The notes under the pieces: generated by a model
What the model saw: only the letters and a program-made list of their open reading frames with translations
Told to the model about the DNA's origin: nothing
Database searches by the model: none
NCBI GenBank assembly: GCA_004154925.1
Contig: QJNS01000157.1
Location: forward strand, 1-64,000
From: Monosporascus cannonballus
Taxonomy: Eukaryota; Ascomycota; Sordariomycetes; Xylariales
DNA: 64,000 bases
Reading direction: 5' to 3'
Position numbers and translations under genes: made by a program
Part shown: piece after piece, positions 22,973 to 36,299 of the stretch
Position numbering within the stretch: position 1 is the first letter of the stretch
Layout of the letters: every line of letters begins with the position of its first letter

Positions 22973-23659
22973 TAGGAGGAGGTATGTTGAATCAAGCACT
23001 CATGAGCGACGACGATGACGACGACGATGATGCCGCCGCCGCTGCCGCACAAAGACGATATGCACGATGCTTTTGAGCCGATGTCTGCGATGGATGTTTA
23101 CTACGCACAGCCCATGATACAACCATATTCCCGGCCGAGAATGCCCAGGCAAAATGGTATTGCCGTCCGCCATTTATAGCGACGCCGAAGGCTGGTGATA
23201 TAACTAGGAATGCATCGACCACATTGGTCATCATTCTGCCGGGACTTTAACTCCCACGAGGTGACTTAGACCGCCTACATTCAACTATGTACGTAGGATG
23301 ACCCCTTTGAGCTAGTGTTCCCTGGTCAATAGTAATCGATTTATTACAGTGGTATAGCAGACTTTGGTGAACATGTACGACTATATTTATACAGTTCTTT
23401 AAGCCCTTATTCCTGGATGTGGGCTGTATTGAGCTGACAGAGGCATGTATTCCTCCAAGACGACCTCACTTTTTCGATGGCCTACCGACGCATAGGTTGA
23501 ATCACATTTAGGTTCGTTTAGTGAAATCGTGTTGCTCAAAGGTATGTTCAATATCGATTGATATATTCTCGTCACTCATGCTTATGTACATTAATCCTCC
23601 CCATTACTATAGTCATCATACATTTCATACCGCAGCCACCCAAAGGGTTTGGTCGTGGC
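22973..23659. other. Convergent 3' intergenic region, 0.7 kb
   Basis: It separates the 3' ends of two convergent genes. A trinucleotide-rich GAC/GAT/GCC run lies at 23008-23046. No gene is seen. Confidence 0.45.
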
Positions 23660-25357
23660 TTAGACCTCCGCATGCTCGACCTCCTTAGCGGTCTTCTCTG
23701 CCGCCGTCATGCCCATATCGGCGGCGTAGGTGCTGGACGGGACCCACTTGGACGACTTGCGGGGCGTTGTCTCCTCGAACATGCGGTCGACCTGCTCCAG
23801 GGTCAAGCCCTTGGTCTCGGGGATGAGGAAGTAGGCGTAGACGAAGGCGCACGAGCAGAGACCGCCCCAGACGTAGAAGACCTTGGGGCCGAGGTTGGCC
23901 TTGTCAGCGTCCACCATGTATGGGGTGATGACAGCGATGATGCAGTTCCAGAGCCAGTTGCTGGCGGTCGAGAGGGCGACACCGCGCGCACGGATGGGCA
24001 GCGGGTAGATCTCTCCGATAACAACCCACGCGCCGGGACCCCAGGTACTCGCAAAGAAGAAGATGTAAATGCAGATGAACGCGATCATGGCCTTGATGGC
24101 TTGCGGGTCCGTGGGCAGGATGGTACCAATGATGGCAACGATGAACTGGCAGACGACCATGCCGAGGGCGCCCCACAGAAGCAGAGGTCTCCGGCCGACC
24201 TTCTCCATGGACCAGAAGGAGATGGGTGTGGAGAAGACGTTGACCAGCGTCGTGGTGAGCGAGATGATGAAGGGGTCCGAGTCGGTACCGAGCTGCTGGA
24301 AGAAAGTAGTGCCGAAGTAGAAGACGAAGTTGACACCGGTCCACTGCTGCATCATCTGAAGCGAGGTGCCGAGGATGATGCGGCGGAGGTTGCTGCCACT
24401 CTTGAAGAGGGAGCCTCGGAAGCAGTTGAGCCAGGTGCTGAAGTAGCCGCTCTGGGGAATCAGGCTCATTTCGTACTCGTGGTTGGCGACAATCTCGGCC
24501 AGCTCCTCCCGGATATAGTCAGACTCGATGGGGTGCCCTCGCAGACGCGCCAGCACACCGGCGGCCTTCTCGAGCTGACCCTTGCGGACAAAGTAACGAG
24601 GGGACTCGGGGAGGATGAAGAGGCCGATGGCGAGGATGAGGGCCCAGAGTATCTGCAGGGCAATAGGGATGCGGTAGGAGCTAGTGTCCGGGCGGTGCTG
24701 GGTGCCGTAGTTGACCGCCGACGCGAGCAAAAGTCCGACGGTGACACAGAACTGGTATCCCGAGACGATGGCACCACGGACCTTCTTCGGTGCGATCTCC
24801 GACATGTAGAGAATCAGGATGGCGGATACGAAACCAACGCCGAAGCCGGCAACAAGTCGACCAGAGACGATGAGACCAAGGCCGGAGGAATGCGCCGCTT
24901 GCAGAGCCACACCGACCATGAAGACCAAGCACCCCAGGATGACAGTTGTCCGGCGGCCGATCTGGTCAGCAATATCACCAGCCATCAACGCGCCGAAAAA
25001 GGTACCGCAGGACAGAATCGAGGTGACTGGAAACGGTATAGGTTAGCCATCAAGCGCTCCTGGGACCTCGAGTGGGAGAGGCAGGGGCTCGCGAATCCGA
25101 AATGAGAATCAGAGCATCACGGGCCGGAATGACTTACTGAGAGACTTCTTGCTAGACTCAAGGGCGTTGGCATCCGGACCGTCGACTGTGTGGATGAAGA
25201 TCTGCATGCCCATGACACCGTTGATATAACCAGAGTCATAACCGAAGAAGATACCGCCGAAGGCGGCGAAAGCACACATCAGGTATGCCTTCAAGGTCAC
25301 TGGGGCTTCAACGCGGGCAACATCGCTCGTGCCCGCGGGCACTGCGCCTTTCGCCAT
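23660..25357 (-). CDS. MFS hexose (sugar) transporter
   Basis: A plasma-membrane sugar:proton symporter of the major facilitator superfamily, 528 residues, similar in character to fungal high-affinity glucose transporters. Exons are 25138-25357 and 23660-25026. The 111-nt intron has a GTAAGT donor, a GGCTAACC branch point and a TTCCAG acceptor. The join gives KKSLITSILSCGTFFG. Signatures seen are GGIFFGYDSGYINGVMGM in TM1, DQIGRRT, GRLVAGFGVGFVS, PESPRYFVRKG, the sugar-binding LQMMQQWTGVNFVFYFG in TM7, EKVGRRPLLLWG and PETKGLTLEQVD. Twelve membrane segments can be placed. The N-terminus is VPAGTSDVARVEAPVTLKAYL without a long cytosolic sensor tail, so a transporter is favoured over a glucose sensor. 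The substrate (glucose or another hexose) is inferred. Confidence 0.93.
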
Positions 25358-28300
25358 CCTAATGCATTCGTAGGAGAATAGATATATGCGACCTATTAGG
25401 CACCAGGGTTAGGAATGTAATACCCTGTAGCTATAAGAATTGGTAGCTGGGTGGCAGCAAAAGAGCTGATGAGAGTAGATAATACTAGGTAGGGATATGA
25501 AGACAGGCAGGCGAAGCTGCCCCCGGGTGGAAACGTGGGCTCTATATATCTATTGCCAAAACTCAAGTAGTCATGACCCAGAACTTGACATTTCATGGTT
25601 CCTGCAGACCAACAGTGTCGGGCCCCGGATTTAGTGCTCTCTGGGTCCTGGACCTCCCCCTGGGGATCCCAGCTGACTCCAGACCGTTGCTAGGTAGTTC
25701 TCCATGGAGCAATTACCAAGTCATGAATAATGGTGGGCGATCCCCATACGGCCGGCGACAACTAAGTTAGCGGCACCCCAACTGAGCGGGTGATGCGGAA
25801 ATATTTGGGGGGCCTGGAGAAGACCCGGGGAGGCCTGGGGCACCTGGACGAAAGGATAGCGCCTGGCATGAGTCGGCTCACTCGGTGCACTCGGCTTCAT
25901 TGTGGGCCCCCGGCGAGAGTTTCGGCCGTTCTGTCTTTAGCATACGGGGCTCGAACGATAGGGGTCCAGAGGAGACGGGCCATGATTGGTCGCAACCGGC
26001 TGTGCTGGGTCGCTGCGGACAAGCACTAGGAGGGACGTCGGACTCTTATTTTCGTAGCTGGTTGCACCGTAGCAAGCCGAGGTCGATACTTGCTCGTGCT
26101 CCCTAGAGAACAAACGGTCGAACTCTACCTATGGCAATGGAAAAGTCGGGGGAGCCGGCCACTGATGAGCAGTACCTAGGTATTCGTTTCCAATTGAGCA
26201 GAACCCGTGGAGTCTGAGCAGGTTCACTTCGGAGGCTTGGGAATGCCATCTGCTGCTGGGATTCCAGTGATTGCAACAACGCTGAAGCCACTTCGTCAAT
26301 GATTGTTTTAGGTGGCGGGTTAGGTCCCGACAGACGGGCCATACATATGTGGGCTAGAAACTTCCAAGATTGTTCTCTCCATGAAATACCTACCTCGTAA
26401 GGTAGGTGAGTTGACGTTAGAAGGCGGGTCCCCACTAATCTAGCTGTTCGATCACTCCGGAGCTAGGCCCACGTCATAACATTCATACGAGGTTGCATCC
26501 CGCATTGTTATGCATGCATGTGTCAAGTTGCCACTAGCTGAAAATGCACAGCGCTCCCAGGCGGGTCGCAGATAAATTGCGACTTCTAGTGGACGGTCAC
26601 ACGTCGAACCTTTATGTAACCTGTATAGTTCACCTAACCATATGACTGGATTGAGGGAATTTTATTTAAATTCAAAGCGGCTACGATAATTAATACCCTG
26701 TAAAACTCTCAACAGTCAGAAAGTCGGGTCGAAATACCAAGACATATGGTATTAAGCCATATACTTGTAACTAGGGGTGCGATTTTGTCTAGTTGCGAAT
26801 TCCATGCCACTCACCTGGCTCGTAATACCTAGCGATACCGGCAGCGTGGCTACGGCCCTTTTGCACTCCACAAAATCACCTCTACCCCGAAGTTAAAGAT
26901 TACGCTAAGAAGCTGTTCAAGACCAGTCACTTTCGCCTTCTCCTTTATCGTGTAGCGATGGTTCCAGTTTACCCAAAGTTGTGTGCCGTGTGCGGGCCGC
27001 CTGCACCTCGAACGTCTAGAGTATCATACCTGCATACTCATTAGCTGCACATCCCGCTAAATGTCTTAGCTTTCGCTTGGCAGTGTGATGGACTTTTCCA
27101 GTCCGCTCACCTCATCGCCTCAACAGCAGCCGTCCCCGGGCAGGCCGAGGGAACGAAACCAGGTAACTAAGAAGGGAATGCAGTGACGGATTGGTGGCGT
27201 GGCCCAAGATTTCAACGAAGTTTTTTTTTTTGGTCACGGCGAGATCAGGCATCGTTCCGGGCATGGATGGGTATAAATCAAAAGGGCAGTAAGGAATAAT
27301 TTATGGTTTTCTTATTGGTCCAGTTCAGGTATTGGTTTTGGCTTTGACCACGTCATTGGAAAGAAATTGTTATGGATGCTGCCATATCGCCCTCGGTCAG
27401 AAACGAAAGTACGAAGAACCACTGCGTATATCAGGGGAGAACAAAATGTCGAAGGCCTGATGAGCAGCCGATTAGGTCGGTAGGTGCTGTCTTGTCCGAC
27501 TTCCCTGAGGACTTTCGTCTTCGTAGATCACATATCAGCTGTGAAATCAACAAATCAACACAGAATCGCGAGACTATTTATATGACTCGAAGTCCCTGAG
27601 TTCACTTCTGGTTGATTGCTCCCCCCCTATTCGAGGAGTTATTTGGTGTTATGGCATGATGGGAGTCCGAGTATCAGAGCTCCAGTAATTAGCACCTGAC
27701 CGATCTACATTTACCCTCGGAGCGTGGCAGAGCTATTGAATCAGGGGCAACCGAGATCGCTGTGAATGAGTAACCATGAAGAGTTGAACATGTCTACAGT
27801 TGCCGTGCGTAAGTATCCAAGGAAGAACTAACGCTTAATGTCCTTTGATGCCCTAGCCACCATTCCAGTTGGAGAGACAGACTTCTCCAGCTAATATATG
27901 GGTTCGGGCGGTCCACGCCTGTAGCAGATGATACTCTGCAATACTTTTGAGTGTGGTTCGCCGCCGATTCCAGACCCATTCCGCTGCGATGATGCTGAGA
28001 ACCTTCACCTTCGTAGAGTGGCAGGAAGGTATAGCTCGGCCCCTTAGCCCATGATCCGAACTCCTCTTTTGATTTACATATATATGCAGCAAAACCGGCA
28101 CTGGTTGCCAGTGCTTTCCTAGTATCGAGCGCTACACGAGTGGTCTAAGGCGTTAAACACTCCGCTGTGCTTACCGTCAAGCGGCGGATGCCGCTGCATA
28201 GCGACTTGTCAACTTCGCTTCTTTCCTACCACGCAATAGGCGTAGTAAGCATCGTAACAGAAACCATCTTACAGCGGAGTAGCCAATCGGAAGAATACCG

Positions 28301-30225
28301 AGCACGGGATATAACACGAACTTGCGAAATATTTATGGCTACACACAGTCGATGTATTGATTGGCGGTTTCATAGGTGATGGACATGGTATCGTCGCCAG
28401 GCCGTAAGTATGTCCCGTCCGTATATCGCAGGACGACAGGTCCAGATCTCAGAAGTAGTTGCTACCACAAAAGGAGACTATCTCTATCGATGCCAGGGCG
28501 TGCACTCCCGACCGGTTGCCCGTATATTTCGGGACACCGCTATCACCCAACCGTTATCCTTCCAACGCCACCCAAACCGCGACAGTAGATCTGAATTCCT
28601 AATCTCGTTACTGCACATCCAGGCGGTTTTTTCGCCAACCTCATCACGGTGTTAAGCCTCGGAGACCACTTCTTTACGTTTCTCTAGCCATCCTCGTACA
28701 CAGATTGGGCACGCCAGACGCTTGTCTAGGTAAAGTCCGGATATTCAACGTTCTGCCGCCATCACATTAGAAGACAATTCACATCCTCGTATCGTGGAAA
28801 CATCGTGGGGTGTCCATGGACGGAGAAGAGCAATTTTCCCTTGTCCTGGTCCCTGGGAAATTCTACATGGGCATCCAGCTTTCCAGACCTATTCTTGTCT
28901 TCTCTAGGCTTCTACGATGGGAGAGGCCTGAGAGCTAGTTCTTCCTCCCATTCGAGTTTCTGCGGCCACCAGTCATCATGCGGCCGCCGGGGCTTAGCCC
29001 ACTGCCCACTGCGCATGAACAACTTGATTCTTCCGTTTCTTTCCGCCTCAATCTTTTCTCACGCCGCGATAAGATATCGTATATGCCCCAGTGCCAGTAG
29101 TCGGGAAATCCAGAAGCAGGCGGATATGATATGAAAAACAAATACGGTGCCCTAACTGCACCTGTCACCATGACTAAGATAGGTGTGAACTATGTAATTT
29201 CCTGCACGTAGGTTCCGTCGGGAATCAACAGCCTACGAAGCGGTCGATAGAAACGAGTTGCAACACACCCCGGATTTCGAAGCATACACGGAGGGATGCT
29301 CCAGGAGCCAAAGATTACATAGGTGATGAACCTGAAAAAAAGGATCAGCATCTTGTATAATAACGACATATCCGGCATATGCATTGCCATCAATGCTCTT
29401 GCGACCGCCGGACAGATCACTCCCCGTCGCACAGTGTGTTCTCTGCTCCTCTCTAGGGATGCCAACCCGCTGCTTAAAGTAGCTAGTGCAGAGGGACCTG
29501 GGAGCTGTTAGTTTATAAGAGACGAGTCTCCATGGCTTTAGTCTCATGACCTCCCTCCTTCTTACTTGCCTACCTACTTACTTCAATGCCATACAAAGCA
29601 GCACGGCCGCAACTACAACCGCCGAAGGGATCATGCTCGAATATAGCCAAGGTGTGGGCTCTAATCAGGGGCCACGCCGGCCGTCTCTCTTAAGGGATCA
29701 GACCACGAAACGTCGCCGCTCAAGCATTTGCACGGATGAGCAGCTTCCTTACTCCACGCACTCGACGATCAGACAGACTTCCAACAATCGTATTATACAC
29801 CGCGCAAGCAGTAGCGGCGCACACACACACTCGCACATACTCGCTACCTACATACGTACTTGATTGATACATGTATGCATGACGCCGCCGCCAGATGCTA
29901 GCCAGCAAAAACTCGAATTTCGACGACCCCCCTTTCTTGGGCGATATCCATCCCCATCCGGGATATCCGCAAACCAAACCAGAGCAATCCGGTCGATCAA
30001 TCCATAAATCAAACCGCTAAGAAACAAAATGGTCTCTCTGGAATAACATGCCGGAACGCCGAGCAAAAATGCAGGATACCACGACGCACAGATTGTAAGT
30101 AAGCAGCCGGCCTGATGATGATAAACTAACAAAAACGCGCCACGCCCAAGCCATCGACTCTACGAAGGCATGCCATGATACGGGATACGGCGGACGAAAC
30201 GAAAAACGGGCCGAAACACGGCCGC
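25358..30225. other. Gene-free stretch of 4.9 kb
   Basis: No gene can be supported on either strand. The short ORFs are poor in coding character and unrelated to known families. A poly-T run lies near 27222-27231, a CA microsatellite at 29818-29832, and a tRNA-like A-box string at 28136-28150 with no matching B-box. The transporter promoter should be at the left edge. Confidence 0.5.
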
Positions 30226-33200
30226 TCAACCGACGCAGACCCACTCGGCGAAAACGCACCACCGGGCCGTACGGTCCGCGAGCACGAGACCGCGCCAGAC
30301 GCCGCGTTCCGAGCACTTAATGATGGTCTCCCAGGTCCCGCCATCGCTGACGGCGCCCGAGGGGGATGATTCGTCCTCGCCCGCGCCGCGCCCGCCGCCC
30401 ACGCCGATGCCGAGCCCCGCTCCTCCACGGGAGCGGTCGTCCTTGCGCATGAGGCGTAGGATCTTGCCACCGGGCGTCTGCACCGCGAGCTTGGCGGGCT
30501 TCTTGCCGGCGATGGTGCCCGTGGCCGAGCTGGGCGCCGCCGAAGCTGACACGGAGCTCGTCGTCACCATGCTCATGGCGCTGGCGGGGCGCGCGAAGGG
30601 CGGGACTGGGCTCGTGGCGCCGGGATTGCTGCTCGGCGTCATGGCGCTGCCCCCGGCCCCGGCCCCGGGGGGTGACGGCGGCAGCGCCGGGTGCTGGCGG
30701 ACGGCGAATACGAACGTGTTGTTGAGCGCGAGGCGCTGGCACTGGGGCTGCACGACGTAGATGTCATGCCGCTGCGCGTGGGGGGTCGGGTGGCGCGTGA
30801 CGAACTCGTAGGGGGGGTTCTCCCCCGTGTGGATAATGGGCAGTGCGAAGGCCAGCGGATGTGGAATGTCCTTGATGCTGTGCATGAGCCCCCGCTTGCC
30901 AGCGTAGACCTTGAGCGTGCCATTGCCCTCGTCGCCCGGGAGGATGGCCTTGACCGTGTACCGCTTGACGCCATTGTACCACTCGGCCTGCACGAGAGCG
31001 CGTTTCCTGACGACCTCGCCGTTCTCGAAGAAGTCGCCGTCCGAATCCCGGGTATACCCGCGGACCTCCACCTCGGCCGCTACCTCGATGTCCGCGGGCA
31101 CGTTGAAGTTGATGTGCACCATTTCCAGATCTTCAATGCGAATCAGGGAAGTGTTGTAATCGACCATGGCAAGCCCATTCTTGAAGTACGGCGGGCAGGC
31201 GCAAGGGAGATTCAGCAGCGTCTCATGGGCCACCGGCGGGCAGATGTGCTGCTGGCTGTGGTGCTCAGGGATATGCGTCCAGCAAAGCTCGAGGGGCCGC
31301 GTAAGAAACCACCAGAACTCAGCGGTGGTATTAGCTGCGCTTGAGTACAGTGCGCGGCGGGGATTCGACGGGCTTGCCAGGCAGCAATCCATCATGCGCC
31401 ACTCATTATCGACCACAACGGCGTTCCACCAGTGGTTCGAGCGAGGCATCAGAGTCGTCTCCGGGATTTCGCCTGGAGACTTGAGGTATCCACGCACTAT
31501 CTCGGACTGTATGCCAACAGCAGCGCACATCTCGTGAACAAGCACGGCGTATTCCTCGGCGCAACCCCGTTTTGTCTGGATTACCCGTCGCGTATCTATT
31601 TCACCTTCGAAGTCTTCTTCCCAGTGGATCTTCTCGGCAGCCCAGGTGAAGATTGCGCGCAAGCGCTGCACGTCGCTTCGGTAAGGTCTGCACACGTATG
31701 TAGTCGCGAGCGTAATTGAGGTCGTCGACGAAGGCAAGTTGCTGAGGAAGCGTGAGTTCTTGTCCACCTGGCTGAGGTTGATGGCCTGATAGTTGGTGGG
31801 CTCGTGAACCGGTAGACCGTCTGCGCCTTCATCCCCCTCGACGCTTTCGTAGAGTTCGTCAACGGGGTCTAACGCAGGATAATCCATCATCAGACATCGG
31901 TCACGTCGGTCGCTTCGCTCCTTTTTGCTCAGGGTGTTGGACCGGTTCACATCTCTTCGCACCTGCATCCAGTCATTATTACTGCTGCTCCTAGTCAAAG
32001 CCATGTCTCGAGGCGTCGGCGTCAAATTCGTAGTGCTAGGGCCTGCGATCGATGCCATGCTTGTGCGTAGCGTTCGCTGGACTGCTGAGGACTGCGCGGG
32101 GCTTGAGTTAATTGCAATGCTGCTACGGCCACTGGCAACGCCTGTTTTGGTCGCCTCCAGAATCCTCCTTATGAAGTTTGACTTCTTCGGCTTGGTCGCT
32201 TCAGGCTGCACAAGCCCACCAATACCAGCGATTCCGTCATCGTGGAAAGTAGCTTGCGATTGGGGACGCAGGGCAGCTTGTGATTGCGGACGCAAAGCCG
32301 ACGTCGAGTGACTTGGATGATAGGAGACTCCACTAAATGGCGTGATGGGTCGGTTTGGATCCTCATCCTCGTTGCCATCGCGTATTCCTAGAGCACTCCG
32401 CGCCCTCTCGTTCTTCCTTGCCAGGCTCCCGGCGCTGGTCGCGCTAATACCGCCAGCCGAGGCGCCGCTCATCAGGCTTTTGTTCGTACTCTGCGTCGTA
32501 GTGCTTGAAGAGGCATTTGTCGAATTGGTTTTCGTGGTAGACGTCCTACCGAGGAGCTGACCTCCTATTTCATAGAATGACTTCTGCTTTCGAAGCCTCC
32601 GTCCTGTCTCCACGATCTGACCTAATGAAGATTTTGGTCTCTCGTGGTGATGCCCCTTAGGCGGGACAGGAGGCGGTGGGGACTCCGTCTCTCTGTGGTC
32701 TATAGCTCCCATGCTCGAACTGTGTTGGTGCGTCTTTTCCACGTCGCTGGAATCAACGCCTCCCATGCTCGAGTTGTGTTGATGCACCCTGTTTATGCCT
32801 CTGAGATCAATGTCGCCCATACTCGAACTATGCTGATGCATCTTTCGAAGCCGGCTCTCCATCCTCTCGACGTAGTTGTTCAGCTGTGGTAATGGAGGTT
32901 CCTCTTGAAACCCCTCGTGATGTTGCTGTTCCTGTGACGATTCACCGCCGTGTGATTCATACCCGGAGTCCTGATGCGGCATGCCTAGTGATGTCTGCGA
33001 CCTCGTCTGCGCTTTCCTCCTCGATCTGTGATGGACCATATCGAACGACTCCGGGGACCACGGATCGAACGGGACCTCGGCTGATTCGTTATCGCCCTTC
33101 ATACCTAAAGCATCTAGCTGCTCGATTACACCATCCATCGCTTCTCTTAACGGAGAAGGTGTGTGGCCGTCAATGCCCGGCGACGGACATGGAGATGGCA

Positions 33201-34164
33201 TCCTCGGTGTGTGATATCCTGTTTGCGGAGGTCTGTTATCGTAAGAAGCATTTGAGTTGTTCCTATTGATAGCATGGCGGTGCGGTGGAGGAGGCGGCGG
33301 AGGCGGGGAGTCGACCTCCGCTCCCGGCCCGGAGGGTGCGTAGCCGAATGAGGGCGCAGGCGAAGCCACCCTTAAAGGATAGCGATGTATCGGCGGCGCA
33401 GGTGACGGGGTTCTGTCATCGTGATCTTGGAGATGCGATGGCGCTGGCGAGGGTGTTCTCCTAACGTAGTGATGCGGCATTGGAGGAGGTGGCGCGGGTG
33501 AGGGCGCCCGGGAGGCATAATGGTGCAACCGTGGTGGTCCAGGAGATGGTGCTCTCGCAGCGTAGGAATTCATTGGTGGCGCAGGCGATGCGGCCCTTGT
33601 GTCATACCCACGAGCCTCCGCCGGAGATGCGGCGCGATGTATGCTTTCCTGCGAGAGGTTTTTAATAGTCCTGGGCGAATCCTTCCGAGCCGAGTCCCTC
33701 CTAGGTCGAGGTTTTGGCGCTTCTCGTATAATCTCGGGCGTTTTGGCTGTTGTGTAATGTGGTGCCTTCGCGTATGCTTCGAAAGGTTTGCGAAAAGGTT
33801 TCGATCTGGTCTTCTGGAGACTACTTGCCGCGCTGGAAGTATTGCTGGACATCATCGGGCTTATTGATCTGTGCACTGGCCGAAAATTATCGGGCAGCAC
33901 TTCGACAAAATTGGACGGAAAGACCCCGACAGTCTTGTTCCGTAGTAATCTGCCCGTCCACCAGGATCCATCTCCGGCATTTAAACATTCTATAAGATCT
34001 CCTTCGATGAAACCCAGATCTCGTGTTGACTAAAACGCATATAATGTCAGCGGGACCGGGAACTGCTCTTACGGATGAAATGCACCTACCTCCCCTCCCC
34101 AAGAATAGATAGCTCTACACCAGCATGGAAACTGCGTAGGCAGGGGCGGCGGTTCTGGTACCAT
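30226..34164 (-). CDS. CYK3: Cytokinesis protein Cyk3 (SH3 - disordered - transglutaminase-like)
   Basis: Cyk3 acts at the contractile ring and septum, linking ring closure to septum synthesis. Exon 1 is 34090-34164 (MVPEPPPLPTQFPCWCRAIY). A 60-nt intron with GTAGGT...TTTTAG leads to exon 2, 30226-34029. The splice completes an N-terminal SH3 domain (residues ~10-70: CRAIYSWGGE, DLGFIEGDLIECLNAGDGSW, GVFPSNFVEVL). The protein is about 1292 residues. Residues ~90-700 are disordered, with repeated SPAPP motifs and three HQH[SN]SSMG motifs. The transglutaminase-like domain lies around residues 770-910. Its Cys position reads RGCAEEYA (Cys848, Ala849), which places Ala at the catalytic position. 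His891 (NHWWNAV) and Asp906 (RMMDCC) remain. The last ~200 residues are unusually GC-rich. The identification is strong from domain order and sequence. Confidence 0.9.
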
Positions 34165-36299
34165 ATCGCCGAATTATGACCGTCAAAGTTTGAAAAACGA
34201 GTGACTCTTTCCACCTCGAAGGATCTCCTTGCGTAAGTTCAATCGGGATCCGAACTAGCACAGATCAGATGCGTTCCGTCAATGTTTTGCGGCGCGTGTT
34301 TCCGTGTCCAAAGACCCGTCCATGCGCAGATGCGGGCAAGGCGGAGGCGGTGTAAACCGGGACCAGAATGCAGAGGAGTAAAATCAACAACCAGGTGTTG
34401 TTGTCAGAGAGATAGGCGAGGCAACAAGTTGGGAGAACGAGGCAATGAATGGGAAGGCTGCATGAAGAGACCAACCAGGACGTTCAAGGTGGGCGGACAG
34501 GTCAGAAGGCAGCGAGTGAGACTAATGATACCACCCCCGTACTGCCAACTCATCACGACGGGGCCAGAAAACGGGGATTTGACGATGCTTCAAGGACGCA
34601 CTACAGGGATTCTTCTCTCAGCGAAGACCAAGGCCTAGGATAGCGGGCACTAACGTAGCAGGAGACCAGTCGAATAGATGAAGTAAGGACGTGATGGCCA
34701 AAGCTCGAGGCTTGACATTATCTGGGCAGGTGGGCACAGAGGGGATGGAGGCTGATTCAAAACAGAGGGGCGGCTGATTGCGGTTGACCCAGAAACGGCA
34801 GATACATGTACGCATGTACTACCTGTTTCAGCGCATTTCAATCCTGGTGCATCAAAGATTCAAGGGATTCAACTCAGGGCGGCAGTAAATAATCGGACGA
34901 AGCCATAAGGCGCTTGCCCCCACCCACAGCTTATTTCAACCACCTTTTCTTTGTCCACACTGCAATTCCATTGGGTCAACTACGAGCCCCACAATTGGTT
35001 ATTCCCAGGTAACCTGTGTCTGATATGCCACCATCATTCAGAGCGAGGGAGGAGAGACATAGACTCGGGCAACACCAGGAACTTTGCGTTGAGTCGCGAC
35101 ATCATATACATGCAAGCATCCCCTCAATTTATATCCGACAAAACAAAATTTATTTTATTGCTCTATACTCACCAAGGTACCCGGATGCATAGTTCTAGCG
35201 TGGGCCCGACCGCTTCTTAGAGATATGTACTTATGTTTGTCTTGGATTGTTGATTGCGACGCTCTGCTGCTCAGCGCCCCTCAGTAGCCTGTTCTCTGGG
35301 TAACAGCCTGCTTACTTCCAAGGACGGTAACGTGGGGCCGGCTTGTCGCCTGAGATCGTGTTATACAATTGGCTGATTCACCCTGCATAACTGGGGCTGT
35401 TCAGAGAGCAAGCGGACCCCCAAGCGCGGGAGTCGCCCAGATTGATCGCCATAAGGAGCACCTGCAATACCGAACGCAATACTGGTACCTCTAGGTCCAC
35501 AGGCATGCAAGGCGGACCGAAAAGAGATGCGTAAGTACCACGTCGAAGGCGACCATCAACTGACTCTGGGGAGGATGCACGCCTTTTCAATATCAAAGCG
35601 CGTAGTCTAGTTTCCTGCATATGCGCAGGTACCCTTCTTGCTCGTTCCCCGTCTCGGTCACCTAAACTACCATTTCACTCATCATGAACCATTGGGAATA
35701 TCGTCGCTTTGCGAAAAAGAGAATACCTGCGAGGTAAGCTACTGGATTTCATTTAAGCGACGTCAGAGAAGAAATGACCGATATTTTTAGTTCCACTAGC
35801 GGATTGGATCACAATTGCCCCCGACGCTATTAACGTTACATTATTGCCAATCAGGTCCCCCAAACACCCCGGACGAGCCAAGCTACCCCCAGAACGGTAA
35901 ACTGTTGTTGTTGGTCATAGCTCCCTGGGACACGCACCCGGACAACGGCCCTTCCATACTGTAGCAGGTAGATCTCTAGAGCTGTCTACCTACCTGAGAA
36001 CGAATACCGCTCTTGAATAACTACCAAAGACATCTCAACACTCTCACCTGGAGTCCAACTTATTTATCAATGGGGCAGTTCGTCACCTTCTGGAACAGCA
36101 TATCCTGAAATACTTAGGTGTCTCTCTCTTGGTGCTGTTGTTGTTGCTGCGGGTCGTCGACTGTTGGGTCGCTGCAGCTCCCTGCCACTGACTCGAGTCC
36201 GGGTCCTATTCATTGTTATTGTTGTCTCACTTTCCTCCTGCACCCGTTATTGCGCTCCCACTCGGGTATAGTTAAGCGCAATCGCATCTCCCCGACAGC
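34165..36299. promoter_or_regulatory. Divergent intergenic region between CYK3 and the GCK-III kinase, 2.1 kb
   Basis: Start codons of two divergent genes bound this stretch. A pyrimidine-rich leader with CT and TTG repeats (36120-36150) precedes the kinase ATG. No internal gene is supported. Confidence 0.45.

Noticed and set aside
23558..25105. A 515-codon open frame on the plus strand
   Set aside because: It lies exactly antisense to the MFS transporter and has acidic, repetitive composition typical of a mirror frame of a GC-rich gene.
28130..28215. tRNA-like A-box (gagtggtctaaggcg)
   Set aside because: No B-box, acceptor stem or anticodon arm can be folded within 90 bases.
30691..31344. 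A 217-codon open frame on the plus strand
   Set aside because: Antisense shadow of CYK3, with no domain of its own.
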